A DNA stretch of 64,000 bases from Maylandia zebra (lineage: Eukaryota; Chordata; Actinopteri; Cichliformes; Cichlidae): the NCBI RefSeq assembly GCF_041146795.1, contig NC_135173.1, positions 56,472,865-56,536,864 of the forward strand, in the 5' to 3' direction. Numbering within the stretch: position 1 is the first letter of the stretch; each line of letters starts with the position of its first letter. The notes under the pieces are model-generated. The model was given only the letters and a program-made list of their open reading frames with translations. It was not told where the DNA came from and did no database searches. Made by a program: the position numbers and the translations under genes. Positions 1 to 12,464 of this stretch are shown one piece after another.

Positions 1-900
1 CTGTGCATCATTTTGCAAAAAATCTGGAAAACCAGAGGAATGATTACACCAACTGGCAAACCAGCATGCCAACCTCTTACAACGCCTACTGACTCTTTCA
101 TTACTACAGGCAACAATTTTGCTGACAGAGCAGCAAAATAGGCGGCACAACAGGCAAACATCACATTGATGGCAGTAAACACACATCAGATTCCACTGGA
201 TGTGTTGAAAAATGAACAAAAAGCAGCAAGCACAGCAGAGCAGGCAAAATGGCTAAAACACGGTGCAGTTCTGACAAACGACTTAATGATGTGTTATGGC
301 AAGCCAGTGTTGCCAAAATTCCTCCACAAAATGGCGGCATTAGTGACTCATGGCTGTACGCATTTGTCAACGGGGGGACTGACCAGTATTGTCAACTCTC
401 ATTTCTACACTGTAAATTCTACACAATACTCTCATTTCTACACTGTAAATTCTACACTGTAAATTTTGAAACCTCAGCAAAACAATTTGTCAGAACATGC
501 ATGACGTGTCAAAAATGTAATGCTCAGGGAAACCTGAGACCACACAATCCATATGGACTTTATTGAGCTAAATGAATGCCAAGGGTAAAAATACACCCTA
601 GTGGTTATAGATGTATTCTCAAAGTGGCCAGAAATCTACCCAGTGAAAAAGGCAGATACAATTTCAGTAGCAAAATGTATGTCTAAGTTGTAGGAAAATA
701 AAGAGATGATTGTAAATGACGAAGAATGTAATGATGTCTATCAAGTGTCTTGCAGATCACAGCCCGGTGACTGGGTTCTGATCAAAGTGCTCCAAAGGAA
801 AAACTGGAGCTTGCAAAATAGCGGAACGACCATCTTGCATCCATCAGAGCCAGTAAGTGAAGCCATCTAAACACAGCTGACGGCAGGCTCGCCCACTTGT
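1..900 (+). pseudogene. decayed retroviral pol (RNase H end and integrase)
   Basis: Old endogenous retrovirus copy, broken. Frame 1 from the window edge reads the end of an RNase H domain with the G-N-x-F-A-D-x-A-A-K signature (about 103-138), closed by an in-frame TAG at 139-141. Integrase follows: the His half of the HHCC zinc finger (HGCTH near 350-365), then after a frame change the CxxC half (CMTCQKC near 503-523), then the start of the core with the first catalytic Asp in a VIDVFSKWPE stretch (about 604-633). The rest of the catalytic core is missing: near 690-740 the sequence jumps to the integrase C-terminal segment with its GDWVLIKVLQRK motif (769-804). A 33-nt tandem duplication at about 396-460 sits between the two halves of the zinc finger. 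Stops, frameshifts and the deletion make it non-functional. The motif set is that of gammaretrovirus-like elements. Confidence 0.8.
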
Positions 901-914
901 TGTGATCTCGCCCG

Positions 915-1870
915 GTGGAGGGGTCAGCTTTCCTGGCCGGGGGGTCTACTCGCGACAGGAGGGTGTGTCCCGTCGTCATGAGGTGGTGGCTCTTAACAAC
1001 TGCAGCGGCCCTGACCATGGCCGGGCTCCTCACCTTTGCTTCCGTGAGGGACAACAAGTCACGTTATATGGAGAAAAGGCAGACACTGTATGACAAAGGA
1101 AAGTACACCAAGTTTCCCCATGGCTATGCCACTAATTTCTGGTGGCAGTTTATGAACACTACAGCTTACTTGAATAATAAAACTGACTGCTATGCAAATA
1201 CATATACACTTTCTGCCCACCAAGGAACGAGAGGAAGTGTATGGACTGTTCACTCAACGAAACCTGTGCCAGTAATGCGACACTGATGAGCCTCAACTGT
1301 CGCTCCAACTACAGCTACCGAATGATACTACAAACAAAGACTCATTACCAGACAGGATGTGCACGGACGGCACCAAGCAGTAAAGGAACCAGAGTTTCGC
1401 ATCTGAGGAGGAGTGAAATTCTTACAGAGCTTGATCCCCGGCATTGGAGTTGCCGAGGTGCGGGATCATGTGGAAATCAACCGATATGCTCTGCTACGAC
1501 ACATCAACTTGACTAAGACCCTGGAACCGCCTTAGCAGGAGAACAGCAGGCCATCAGAACGATGGTGCTGCAGAGCAGACTGACACTAGACCTGCTAACA
1601 GCATCACAAGGAGGAGTTTGCAAGCTGATCGGGGAAACATGTTGCACTTTTATCCCTGATGGATACGAAACTGGAGGAGACATTTATGAAACTTTGCAGA
1701 ATTTGTCCATTCTGCAAAAATATGTCACTGACCACACATCTGGAGCAGCTACACCGCCATGTCTAAGAGTAATGATTTCAAAGATGATAACAACTACAAT
1801 GACTGCTTATGTTGCCGTGCCTAAAGAAGAACAGCATCCCGTTGCAATTCTGTTAGAGGAGAACTTGTAA
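915..1870 (+). pseudogene. decayed retroviral env (gammaretrovirus-type)
   Basis: Broken envelope gene of the same provirus. An ATG at 978 opens a signal-peptide-like hydrophobic start followed by a surface-subunit fragment that stops at 1284-1286. The reading frame then shifts: a fragment before 1516 contains a fusion-peptide-proximal GIGVAEVRDHVEINRYALLRH-like stretch, and a separate open frame at 1562-1870 carries the transmembrane subunit with the CX6CC disulfide motif encoded at 1619-1645. That motif marks gamma-type envelopes. The usual C-terminal membrane anchor is not seen. The surface subunit is much shorter than in intact relatives, so a large part is deleted. Not an intact captured env. 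Confidence 0.75.
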
Positions 1871-1959
1871 TAACTGCTAATGAATGACGTGGTGATTAAA
1901 AATGACTTCTGCCTTTTTCAAGTGATCATGCACTGATTAACACATTAGTAGTTTATGCA

Positions 1960-2190
1960 GGTACAATATAAGGTTTTCACCCTTTTATTTTTTGAAGTTC
2001 TCATCCTGTATTTTTTGAGGTTTTCATTTTACATATGAAGTTTTCATCATTTTTAAATACAAAGTTTTCATTTTAGTTTTCACCCTTTTATTTTTTGTAG
2101 TTTTCGTTTTAAAATATAAGGTTTTTATCTTTTATTTTTTGTAGTTTTAGTTTTATTATTTTTTCTTGTTTATTCCACTTGTTATTTCAT
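1960..2190. repeat. degenerate T-rich tandem repeat
   Basis: Seven or so imperfect units built on GTTTTCA/GTTTTAG followed by a run of T and a CCTTTTATTTTTTG-like stretch lie between the env remnant and the polypurine tract. Unit length drifts between roughly 20 and 35 nt. It takes the place of the env 3' end and probably grew after insertion. Confidence 0.55.
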
Positions 2191-2383
2191 TTACTATGAT
2201 TTTCATTTACTATGTTTTTCTTTTTCTTTTTATTATTTTATTTTGTTTTAATCTTTAGACCAAATGACTTCCATTTCTGCTATGCTGACATTTTGAAAAT
2301 TAAAAAATTGCTTAAGATACTTAATAAATAACCTTCACAGACAATTGTTGTATACATTTAAAATAAGTTAAAACAGGAGGGAA

Positions 2384-2790
2384 TGTTACAGGAAAAATGA
2401 TTCTATGTTTCTTTACCTTCTTTTAAATGTACAAAGATGCCTTTTGTCTGCCCTCTCCCTATGGTTAGATTAGTTTAGAATTATCTTTTTAGACTTTCCC
2501 AGCAAACACATCTTGTTTCTGGGACATATTGTTTTAGATTGTTTTATCTTCCCTAGCTCTCTGCTGACGAGACTAGCACCATATATGGAGTTGTTTTATT
2601 TTATCTGTTTATTATTTGTTATCCTGTTCTCACTGTCTCTGTGCTCTGTGCCTATAAAAATTACCAAGCCACTGTGCATGGTGTGAGTTGTTCTTCGCAG
2701 CTCACCCGTGTACACGTTTGATAAAGAAAGTAACTTTGTCTCATTGTGTCTTTATTTCTCCTGGGTCTTTTACAGAGTTTTCCCCCAACA
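2384..2790 (+). mobile_element. 3' LTR of the endogenous retrovirus
   Basis: The block starts TGTTAC directly after a purine-rich tract (AAACAGGAGGGAA, 2371-2383) and ends CCCCCAACA, so the ends show the TG...CA rule with a short TGTT/AACA inverted repeat. A TATAAAA box lies at 2653-2659, followed about 50 nt later by a GATAAAG poly(A)-like signal and a T-rich, GT-rich stretch, as in gammaretroviral R-U5. Length is about 407 bp. The 5' LTR is outside the window, so the ends are deduced from structure alone. Confidence 0.6.
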
Positions 2791-2989
2791 GACATCCATT
2801 CCTGGAAAGACTGTGGCATTGTGTTAACATACACCTGAATTGTGCTGCTTTTATTGAGGCGCTGACATTTATTGACGGCTAATTAATGAAGAAAATCAGA
2901 TGATCCGCACCTGGCTGCTACTTACCATCCTAATTCCTACAGAATCAGTATGGGTGTACTTGGTCTTTCACAGGACTAGATAGAGTTTT

Positions 2990-3920
2990 GCAAAAGCTTC
3001 ATATTTTTTTTATTTTTTTTATTTTTTTATTTATTTATTTATTCTTTGCCTGTCCCGTTTGGCTCTTTTGCCATCAGAATTGTTGTCTAAAGGCAAAGAA
3101 AGATGCCCAACGGATTTACTTTACCAAATTGACCATCCCAGCCTTGCCGTAATGGTCCATTTGATTCACCTTTTATTGTTTCTTTTATTTTCACTTACTG
3201 AATACGGGACAGACTTGACTGGGGGAAAGAAGGGGAGAAAGAAAGAGGGAAAGAGAAACAGCTGAGAAGAGGGACGGGAGAAGGGCAAAAGACAAAAACC
3301 AACAGAACGGGCAGAGAAGAAAAAAATGCATATATCAATCACCTGGGTCACCTGCTGAGAAAGAAAAAAGAAAACATGCAGAAGAGAACAAGAGCAACAA
3401 AACAAACAACATCACAATGATATATGGGAATATGACAGCAAATACCAAATATTAAACATCATTGTGCAGCACATAAGATCAACAGAACACAGTGTGCTTT
3501 GAGGTAGGAGCCAAAAAGGGTGTAGTTTGTGGGTGTGATCACCCGTGTGTACACCTGTGAGCATGGACGCGCTTGTTTTTTGTTTTTCAAAAGGTTCCTT
3601 CTTGTAATAATCTGCTAGAGGGTGTGGGGGGGGCCACAGCCCCGTCCTCCAGGGCATGAAGCAGGTATGGAGGAGATCAAAACTCCAGACATCCAGAGGC
3701 CCCCAGAACACAAGAGACCAAGGAAGACCAACAGAGGGGCAGCCGCGCCACTGTCCCAGAAAGAGCTGAGGAGAGTCCCAGATGAGGGCTCACTCAGCAG
3801 CTGCGGAGCAGAAGCCAGGGGGAGTTGCAGTGACGCGCCCGTGAGCTCCGCCGGCAGCCAGCCGTGCCTGAGTGACCGAGCCCCAGGCCGAGAGGCCGGG
3901 GGCACCCCACTCAATTTACT
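2990..3920. repeat. composite dispersed repeat with GC-rich block
   Basis: A (TTTA)n-like run at 3007-3043 leads into a purine-rich stretch (3225-3400) and then a strikingly GC-rich block at 3620-3915 that ends abruptly in AT-rich DNA. An open frame of 100 codons crosses the GC-rich block in each orientation, but I see no known domain and regard both as chance openings in GC-rich DNA. The sharp composition edges suggest an inserted repeat of unknown family. Confidence 0.45.
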
Positions 3921-3985
3921 TTAAATAGAGTAAGTAATTTAATCCTATAGTTTCAGTAGAGCTCGTTTAGGGTTAGTCAATTTAT

Positions 3986-4374
3986 CAGATGTACTTAAAA
4001 TTTGTTGTTCAAATTAAATGTGTCATACATTTTAGATTTCACTAACCCAGTTGTGTGGAACCGGTTGACATAACTGGGTGGAGTAAATGCAACATCTTAT
4101 TTTATAGAGTAAGTAGGGCTTGTTTTGGTTGAGTAGATTTTATTTAGTGTTGTCAATTTAAGTCAACATGTTAGTTAGATCAACATTATGATATTTAGTT
4201 AATACAACACCATTCTTGTGATTTGCATTTAATTAGCCAAAGCTTGACAGATGTACTTAAAATTTGTTGTTCAAATTAAGTGTATCATACATTTTATATT
4301 TCACTAACCCAGTTATGTGGAACCGGTTGACATAACTGGGTGGAGTAAATGCAACATTTTATTTCTTAGAGTGA
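3986..4374. repeat. direct repeat, two ~125-bp copies spaced 262 bp
   Basis: A segment beginning CAGATGTACTTAAAATTTG occurs at 3986 and again at 4248 with only a few differences over about 125 bp. Each copy contains a short inverted repeat, ACCCAGTT ... AACTGGGT, around a GGAACCGGTT core. This looks like two units of a satellite or an expanded MITE. Confidence 0.75.
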
Positions 4375-4984
4375 AGATGGTCGCCTGCAGGTTCAAGCTC
4401 ATTGCATCTCCAACCCACATCCACTGCCACTGTACTTAAGGGAAGTTAAAGACTTTCTTCTGCACCTACATTTGGATCACCTCGATCCATGATAGTCATT
4501 CAGGCAGTAATGCCTGGATTCGAAACAAGCCATCCATAAAATATTACAACATTCCAGCTCATGTGTAGGAATACAAAGCAAATGTGTTGTTTAAATCAGA
4601 GACTGCACTTGTGAACAATAAATATTTTATTTTGATTATATAAGTAAGTACAAAACAAACTTGTGGTAGGCCTAAACTTATTTTCAGAATAATTACATCT
4701 GAGACTTTGTTTCATTGTAAGATAACAGTGATGGCAATATAACTGTTTGTTGTTCAGCAGAACAGTGTCCAGTATGTTGGCTGTTATACTTTGTTCTGTT
4801 TGAAAATAAAAGTTGGGCTCATTTTAACATCCTTACAAAAAGTGTTGTTAATTGTTTTTAATCATATTCAGGTTACCACAAATAGTTTTTTCATTTAGTT
4901 GAACTTGAAATGTTTGTCAGTAAGTAAACAATTAGTATTGTACAGTCAGAAATATCAAGTTATTCTTAATACTGCAGACTTGCA

Positions 4985-5300
4985 CTGTATAAGTTGTCCT
5001 AACAGTCATCTTAAGTAAGCTTTACTTGGTTTTTTTTGAGGCAACGAGTTTCCTTAATTTTTTTGAGTTCTGGGAACTAACAAGGCTGTACAGTGTACTC
5101 AAAATGAGTAAGTTGCCCTAACTTGGTCATCTTACGTAAACTTGATCCAATTTTCTTGAGTTCTGGGAACAAATGAGCTTGTACAGAGTACTCAAAATAA
5201 ATAAGTTGTCCTAATTTAGTCATTTTTAGCTAAGCTTTACTCAATTTTTTTGAGGCAACGAGTTTCCTCAATTTTTTCGAGTTCTGGGAACTAATTAGAT
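4985..5300. repeat. irregular tandem repeat with GAGTTCTGGGAACTA motif
   Basis: The motif GAGTTCTGGGAAC recurs at 5065, 5158 and 5279, each preceded by a T-rich stretch and associated with an AAGTTG(C/T)CCTAA segment and a TTTGAGGCAACGAGTTTCC segment (two copies, 5035 and 5250). Units are about 93 and 121 nt. It may be one array with the direct repeat just upstream. Confidence 0.6.
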
Positions 5301-8300
5301 TGTTAAATTTAAAGAAAAGAATAAGGACAAACATTTTATTGTTTTTGATTTAATAATAGTGGATGTGGAGGTTAATATAACTTTATAAAACACAGAAAAA
5401 GTGGTTGTTACAAAACTAAAAACAAAAACTGAAATGTTCTCTGCATTTAAAAATGGATTACAAAGTAGACTAGTCTTGTGTTGTGGACGCACAGCACAAG
5501 CAGCATCACATTAAAGCTGACTTTTTATGCTCAATAGACTTTTAAAAGGCAATAAATTAGATTAAAAATAAAAAGCTAACTTTAAAAAAGTGTGACAAAA
5601 TTAATCCACAATGGATCTTTAAACAACATACCACATTTAGGTTTTATTCTGAACCTTTTTCGTTATGTTACTATAATACAGCATAATTATTTGTGTATTT
5701 ATATATTTAAGCTCTACAAAATATTAAGTATCTTAAACTTAGTGGCACAGAGTACAAAGTAAAAATTTTGCATCTAAAATATAGTGAAGTATAATCAAAA
5801 TCCATGTTAATAGGCTTTATATGAAGCAATCAGTTTCAGATAGACATAAACACAGGCAGGATTCACACCAGCTATAGAAAGCTGGCACGTTTAAGCCAAT
5901 ATTAGCTATCTATGTCACAAAAATAAAACAGTCTATGGATAAGACAGGAAGTTGTAACGAAGTTACTAGGCTAAAATATCACCGTCTGCATTCAAATTTT
6001 CAATGCCATGATGTGCAATAAAAATAACATGAAGAAAATATCTTTATTATACCTTTTCTTTTCCAGGGAAATAACAGTTTAGGTTATTTTACATTATATT
6101 CCAAACTTGGTCCAGTCATGCACTGCTTTGCTAAGAATAATCACATACGATCTCATAAATATGAGATGGATGTCCATGTGGCCAGGGTCACTGGGTAAAG
6201 TTAGAAAGTTCTCACAAAGGCAATGAGTCATGGGTGTCCTCAAAAGCTGAAGGGTGTATTCATGCTAGAAATGGAATAGATACGTGATCTATGTGCACAA
6301 GTAGCAGCTGGGCTATTCAGACCAGAAGTGAAATTTCTACATGGTCTAGTCAGTTCACAATAACCCAAGGAGTCTGTATTTCCAGTGGCCTTCCGCAGCT
6401 GAGGCAAAATCCTCCCATACCAGTTTTCTCTCATTTGTCTTTGCAGTTTCCAAGAACCAGTTTCCAATCTTCTATTTAGCCATTTTACAGTTGACAGAAA
6501 AAATACACAAAGAATAAATTGGATGTATTATTTTGAAAACGACTCTGGTTAAAATGACAGGTATTTTGAATTGTTTTATGTCACAAAGAGCAGTATACAT
6601 GGAAATGTTGACTGTTGACTCATTTAGTAACAATGTCAACCTTTCAAAGAGATGCACAAATATTGCTGTGGGAGGTTTGCAAAAAAAGAAAAAAAAACTG
6701 GGACATATGGTTGGAGAGCGCTTGTGCAAAAACATGAAGTAGATGGGAGAAAGATAAATGAGACAAATGTTGCAAGGGGGTTTTGTTGCATGTCATCATC
6801 TTTCCAAGTAGAGCTGCACTATGCTGAGGATCCCTCTTTATTAAAAAAAAAAAAAAAGAATGAGGCCGGTGAACTGTGAAGGGACTCTGGAGATTCCTGC
6901 AAGACGGCTTTCCCTCCCACTCCTGCATGCCTCACACATCAATAAACCATTGTATGACTCACAGCTGGGAAGTCCTCGGGTGTTGAATCTGGCTGTGACT
7001 GTATATCTTTACTTCAGCACTTTCTTCAGCTGAAAGGTTAAATGCATGAACACATAGACTCCCTTAACAAACTGCTATTAGTTGTAAAAGCTAAGAATGT
7101 AGCCCTATTAGTTTCCATCTGGGTTGGGGAATACCATTAGGACTCCTCTTGCTGTATTTAGTGTGTAGATAATGTTCTCCAGAACCCACTGCAGCCATTA
7201 CTGTCCCAGTATAATCATCCACGCCTTTAGCTTCATAATCACACAAATGAGCACACTATCAGGTGATTGGATGGTGTGTGTGTGTGTGGTGGGGGGGGGA
7301 TTACAACCAAGAGGTCTTTTAAATGTAGGAAAGTCTAAAAAGTTTAAGTTAGGACAGCTGCAACCAGCCATACAATTTCAGCAGTGCTCCAAATCATTAT
7401 CCACCTAACCATTTCATATCTGACCTCACACAAAAAAAAATCAACATTTTATCCATTTAGTCCTGGATTCAAGTCCGATTTTTGAAGAGAGAGTCTATTT
7501 AAATAGCAAACAAATGCTGCCCACAATATTTCATGACTAATGCTTCGACTGCCAACTGTTTAGAGAGGGTCATAGAAAAAAATCTATGCTACAGAAGCAG
7601 CAAGAAGGCAGAGGCCTTTTTGTGTGGAGCTTGCATGTTCTCTCTGTGTCTGTGTCCAAACCTTTGCCTGTTAGGTTAACTGGTCATTTTAAATTGGACA
7701 TCTCTTTTTTTTTTTTTAGCTCTGTGACTATAGACTGTTGACCTGTCCAGCATGTACCAGTTCCAGTTATTGCAGAGTCTACTATCACCCTGCAACTACT
7801 GGCATAGGCTGCTAGTAAGTAATCAGAAAATAAGTGGGGAAAATAGCTGGTTTGGATGAACTAAGAGTGACGTGGGAGGGAGCTATATGTAATGGAGACC
7901 GTATGAAACAGGTGTGTGGATGAGTAGTGTTGGTTAGAAGTCAGTGTCTTGCTCTATATAACTACAAAGTGAGCACTATTTGAAATTGCTGGTTCTATTA
8001 GCATTCCAGCAACTTTATCAGCATCCAAATGAGCTTGACAGAGCATTTTAACATCTTTTTTTCCCCCTGAGTCATCTCTTTTAATATATGAAAACTTTCT
8101 ATAGTGATGTGAGTGATCTCCTCCAGGATGACAATACCTCCTTCAGCAGGACTTCTTTGAATTATTTGATGAGCACAAAAATGTTGTGAATCATACAATC
8201 TTGTGAAAAAGGTTTTACATGTGCAAAGTTGCATGTGATCAAATCATAAGACTTCAGGAATAATGTCTTTTGGATATATGAGACCAATGTATGAGATAGA

Positions 8301-11275
8301 TGAGACCACAACCGCTTTGGGTGGTGATTTGAGCTTGTTTTACACACCGGACATCTTGCAGTCAGAATGAACAACAAAGTCCTCTGTATGCTAAAGTATT
8401 CTAAATTCTTCCACAAAAATGTGAGAGATGGATAAAGTTCTAAAATTATTGCTTGAAGTTACTTAAGATGGTCCTATTAGCTATTGAATCACTGGATGAA
8501 CATAACCCTGAGAAAAACATTTTTTTGCACATCACTATGTGCCAAGGCGTTCACAGTCACTAAATCTAAAAACTGAATGAAGAACTACTAGGGTCTGGGA
8601 ATCTGATTTTCCTTTGATTTGTCACCCAATTTAAGTGTTTTAAAATGGAGGAGATGAAGCGTTTTTACCAGGCTGGGTTCAAACATTCCTTGGATACTCA
8701 CTGTATGATTGTTACTATTACTCTTCATCTATGGTGCAAACAATAACTGTATTTACAGATTCATGTCTATGCTGTTAACAATCTTGCACAGTGTTGTGAA
8801 GCTGTCGACTGGTTCCCTTTGGGCTATTTGCCTCAGTCTTTTATGTTATTTAAACCTGAAACTATCTCTCTGTGCACTGAATAACAGCCTGCAGATCACA
8901 GTATTTTTAGACTACTTGGTAAACACAGCACAGAGTAAGAAACTATTAAATAATACTCAGATACTCCATATAAAATTGCAGTGTTGAGATAATATGGTTC
9001 TTTATTGCTCTTCTTTTTTCCCCTTTTTCTGACTGAACTAAAGATCTCTAAAGGCAGACTTCATATTCAGCAGCTCCACCTCAGATGCCTCTTTCTCATA
9101 AGCTATCAACAGCCTTTTGAAGGTTAAGAAGCATCTTCAGTATAGACTCATGTAAACGATTTAGCAGATATTCAGACTGAATATGGGTGGGGTGGAATTT
9201 TCAGGCAACTTTCTTTTTGTCAGTTAGTCAGCACAGATCTGTAAAATCAACAGCTCAGTCATAATATGAATATTATTATATTAACACTTCATATATGTAT
9301 TAATATATATTAATACTAATAATACTCCCATCCTCTGTCACTGCGACAACAAGTGCTACAAACACTGTTTTTCTAAGACCTAGCCTTCTATTTGAATACA
9401 AAATGAGAGAAGGACACCTAGCTCCTGTTTGCAACAGCAATCCATCTTATGTAAGAGGTACTCCTGCTGTGGTGCATTAAACCAGACTCATAAATAATTT
9501 CAAGCTCACTCATGCTTTACCTTTTTGAATTATTTAAAGATTCATCTGCTTTTTACTGTTTAACATGTAAACCAATAAACTAATTATTTACAGGCACGGT
9601 CAATCCTGGATTAAAAATGAATGCCTTTCTTTTATTTAAATGTGGTTTGTTTTGAAACATTTGCTATTTAATAAATAGGCATTAAAGTCATCTTGTGGCT
9701 ACAGCTGGCTATTGTCTCTAAGTGGGTTTGACTCTGCTTGACTCAGAGCCATTGAAATCTGTACTGTCTGTCATTTCAATAGGCATGTACAAGGCCCATT
9801 TACAAAGGCTGGAGATAGTAAAACTGAGGGGCCAGCAGTTTTTTGTGGTTGTTTGGACATGCAAATTGTTATGATCGGTACTCTGTATGGAAACATAGCT
9901 AGCATTAGCAAATAAAGTCCAGCAAGCAAGTAAGGATCAGATTGGCTGTGGTGTTTATGCTCATTTGGTACTAAGGGGCTGTCGCAGCAGGAACCAAGAT
10001 CCATCAAATCAGGCAACTTTTTTTTTTAATTCTCCAATTTTGGTGAGCCCATTTGAGCCAGGCTCCTTTTGTTAGTTACGAGGAGTGGCACTGATGTGTT
10101 CTTCATCTGCTGTAGCCCATCTGCTTCAAAGTGAAAAGTGTTTTCTTCAGATATGCTCTTCTGCATACCTTGGTTGTAATAAATGGTCATTAAGTGTGCC
10201 TATGCCAAAAGGCACACTTATTACTATTGCTCGGATTTATTATTATTTGAGTTACCGTTGCTTTCCTATTAGTACATTCTCCTCTGACCTCTGGCCTCAA
10301 CAAGGCACTGTCTCCCAGCTCACTCACTGCTCACTGGATAATTTCTTTCTGTCTTTTTGTAATACCAGTAGATCTACAGAAATAATTTGGTTGACCAAAT
10401 ATAAGTTTAACCAGCTGTTTTCCTAATACAAAACCTTTTTTCATCCCCCTTTTTAATTAAGCCTACACACAATTTTATAGAATATGATGCTCTACTGTAG
10501 ACCCCATAGTCTCTGTGGGGGGTTTGTTTGTTTGTTTTGTTTTGTTCAGGGTTTTTTTGTTTGTTTGTTTGTTTGTTTGTTTTTGAAGCTGTAAAGATTG
10601 TCTACATACCAGTTGTCAGAAAATTCCTTTGCTTTTATAACTGCTATAACTGTTAAACCTCTGCAGCACTCCATCTCAAGCATGCCATCTGACACTGGAT
10701 AAAGCTGACATATATGGATTGTGAAAAATGTATAGCATATATGTCTGTATACAACTCTCCGTGAGCTGAAGATTCTTTTAATTGGGTACAATTAAAAAAA
10801 TATTTAAAATAGTTCAAATCAGACAGCTGTCAAAGTTACATCCCTTTTATTGTGAGTATCATGTGTTTTGCCTGATAATAATGGTGCTGCTGGTAATTTG
10901 AGAAAGGATACCTTGGCTTTGAAATAAATATTAACTGACAATTTTAAGCCATTGCAAGTCTGTTATGCTTAAGTATGAAGTGTATCGTTTACAAATGGTT
11001 AGGCTATAACGTTTTTTTCTGTACAAATTTAGTACAGACCATTTTAGTGATTAGACTGCCTGGTCAGAAAGTTTTCAGTGAGAATTCTCCATTCTCACTG
11101 TCATAAAAATTGAAGGATGTTCTGAAAGGCCAGACATTTAATATAAATAAAATTTTACTTATCATCTCCAAAGGATATGATCACTCTTCTTGAGTGATCA
11201 ATCTGCATCTTTTGCTATCCACAGTTTAGAACAGTTAAGACTTGAAGATAAATGGTGATCCTAGTCTTTATTAAG
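5301..11275. other. intergenic, no gene seen
   Basis: AT-rich sequence with only short, unsupported open frames on both strands and no exon-like conserved stretch. It holds a poly(A) run (6841-6855), a (GT)n/G-rich stretch (7274-7302), one dispersed-repeat copy near 7620-7830, and (GTTT)n runs at 10524-10582. I looked on the minus strand for POLK, the expected head-to-head neighbour of CERT1 in mammals, and saw nothing like a Y-family polymerase. Confidence 0.6.
7619..7830 (+). repeat. dispersed teleost repeat, plus copy
   Basis: Contains the landmarks TGTGGAGCTTGCATGTTCTC, a GTTAGGTTAACTGGTCA stretch and a GACCTGTCCAG stretch in the same order, in reverse orientation, as the repeat at 49052-49379. 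Diverged by small indels and a T run. Confidence 0.55.
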
Positions 11276-11276
11276 G

Positions 11277-11455
11277 GTGGCTGTAGCTCAGGAGGTAGAA
11301 CAGATCACCTACTAATTGGAAGATTGATGGGTTGATCCAGGCTGCATGACAGATGTCAGTGGGCAAAACACTAACCCAACGTTGTTCTCCGTGCATCCAT
11401 CAGAGTGTGAATACTTGAAAGAAAGCGCAATATAGGAACCCGTCCACTTACTATT
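11277..11455 (+). mobile_element. tRNA-derived SINE
   Basis: Begins with a tRNA-like head: an A-box-like GTAGCTCAGGAGGTAG and a B-box-like GGTTGATCC about 45 nt later. The body is followed by the teleost SINE tail landmarks GTGTGAATACTTG and AAAGCGCAATATA, then a CCACTTAC end. Several substitutions in both boxes suggest an old copy. Confidence 0.7.
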
Positions 11456-12422
11456 ATGTGTTGGATATTGAAGTTTTCATCAATGATTGTTATTTTTGTT
11501 TCTCTGCAGCACCGACAGAAACTATGGCCTGTTTTTCCAGACCTCCTGCACTCCCCCAGTTTGGCACTCTTATGGGCTTGTCTGTTTGATGTGCGCAGTA
11601 TTTCTCTGCCGTGTAAGTGGGGAGCCATTTTCACTCATGCGGATGACAATTATAATTCGACTAGAAAGAGAAACTGCTGAGTTGGCAAAGCCTGCCTGCC
11701 TTGGGAAGGTCAAAGCATTCCTGTGTCACTGACAAATGAGCTATATTTCAGGCCACTGCTTGCTACCGTTCTGCTCTGTTGTCCTTAAAATAGGAATGGC
11801 ATGAGGAGGGGACACACCCACATGTGCTGGCATAGTGTAAAAAATGTACTCTGTTTATGTTCCTCGTTCTCGGTATTCAGTGCTTTACTCAGACATGCTG
11901 CATCCTTAATAGACAACATGCAGATTGATACCTAAAAATATTTCTCTTTATGTTAAGTCATATCAAATCAAATAACCAATGAAATTTGATTAAACAAGTT
12001 TATCAAATGAAAATGTTTTTCTTTCGGACAACATTTGATTATTGATGGGTTTAGATTTTATTATTGTCATTTGTATTAGGAAACATTTAACCATATATGC
12101 TTAGAGGTGTATAATCAATTGTGTAGTGATAGGATGTGTGATCTTTAGCAGGCTACAAAGGCTTGGTGTGTATTCCACACTGGAATGCACACCTACATCC
12201 TAGGAGCATGAGAGAGGTCGTACCTTGTTTTATTGTTTTATGGTAGGATTAACGTAGCTACGTCTGTTCTAGTCTAAGTGCTTTTTGTTTAGATGAACTG
12301 CTGGACTTCTTCACCATGTTATCTAGGGTGAACCATCTAGGGTGAGGGGGAGGCTACCTTCTTCCTGACCAAGGATGTTTGCTTTTGTGCTTTCATGTTA
12401 TATGACCCTTTGATCAGCAGTA

Positions 12423-12464
<42 letters not shown>

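Noticed and set aside
166..566. Intact retroviral reading frames
   Set aside because: The frames are broken by stops, a duplication, a shift and a core deletion. This is a relic.
3622..3924. 100-codon open frames in the GC-rich block
   Set aside because: Overlapping frames on both strands, no domain, inside a repeat-like block.
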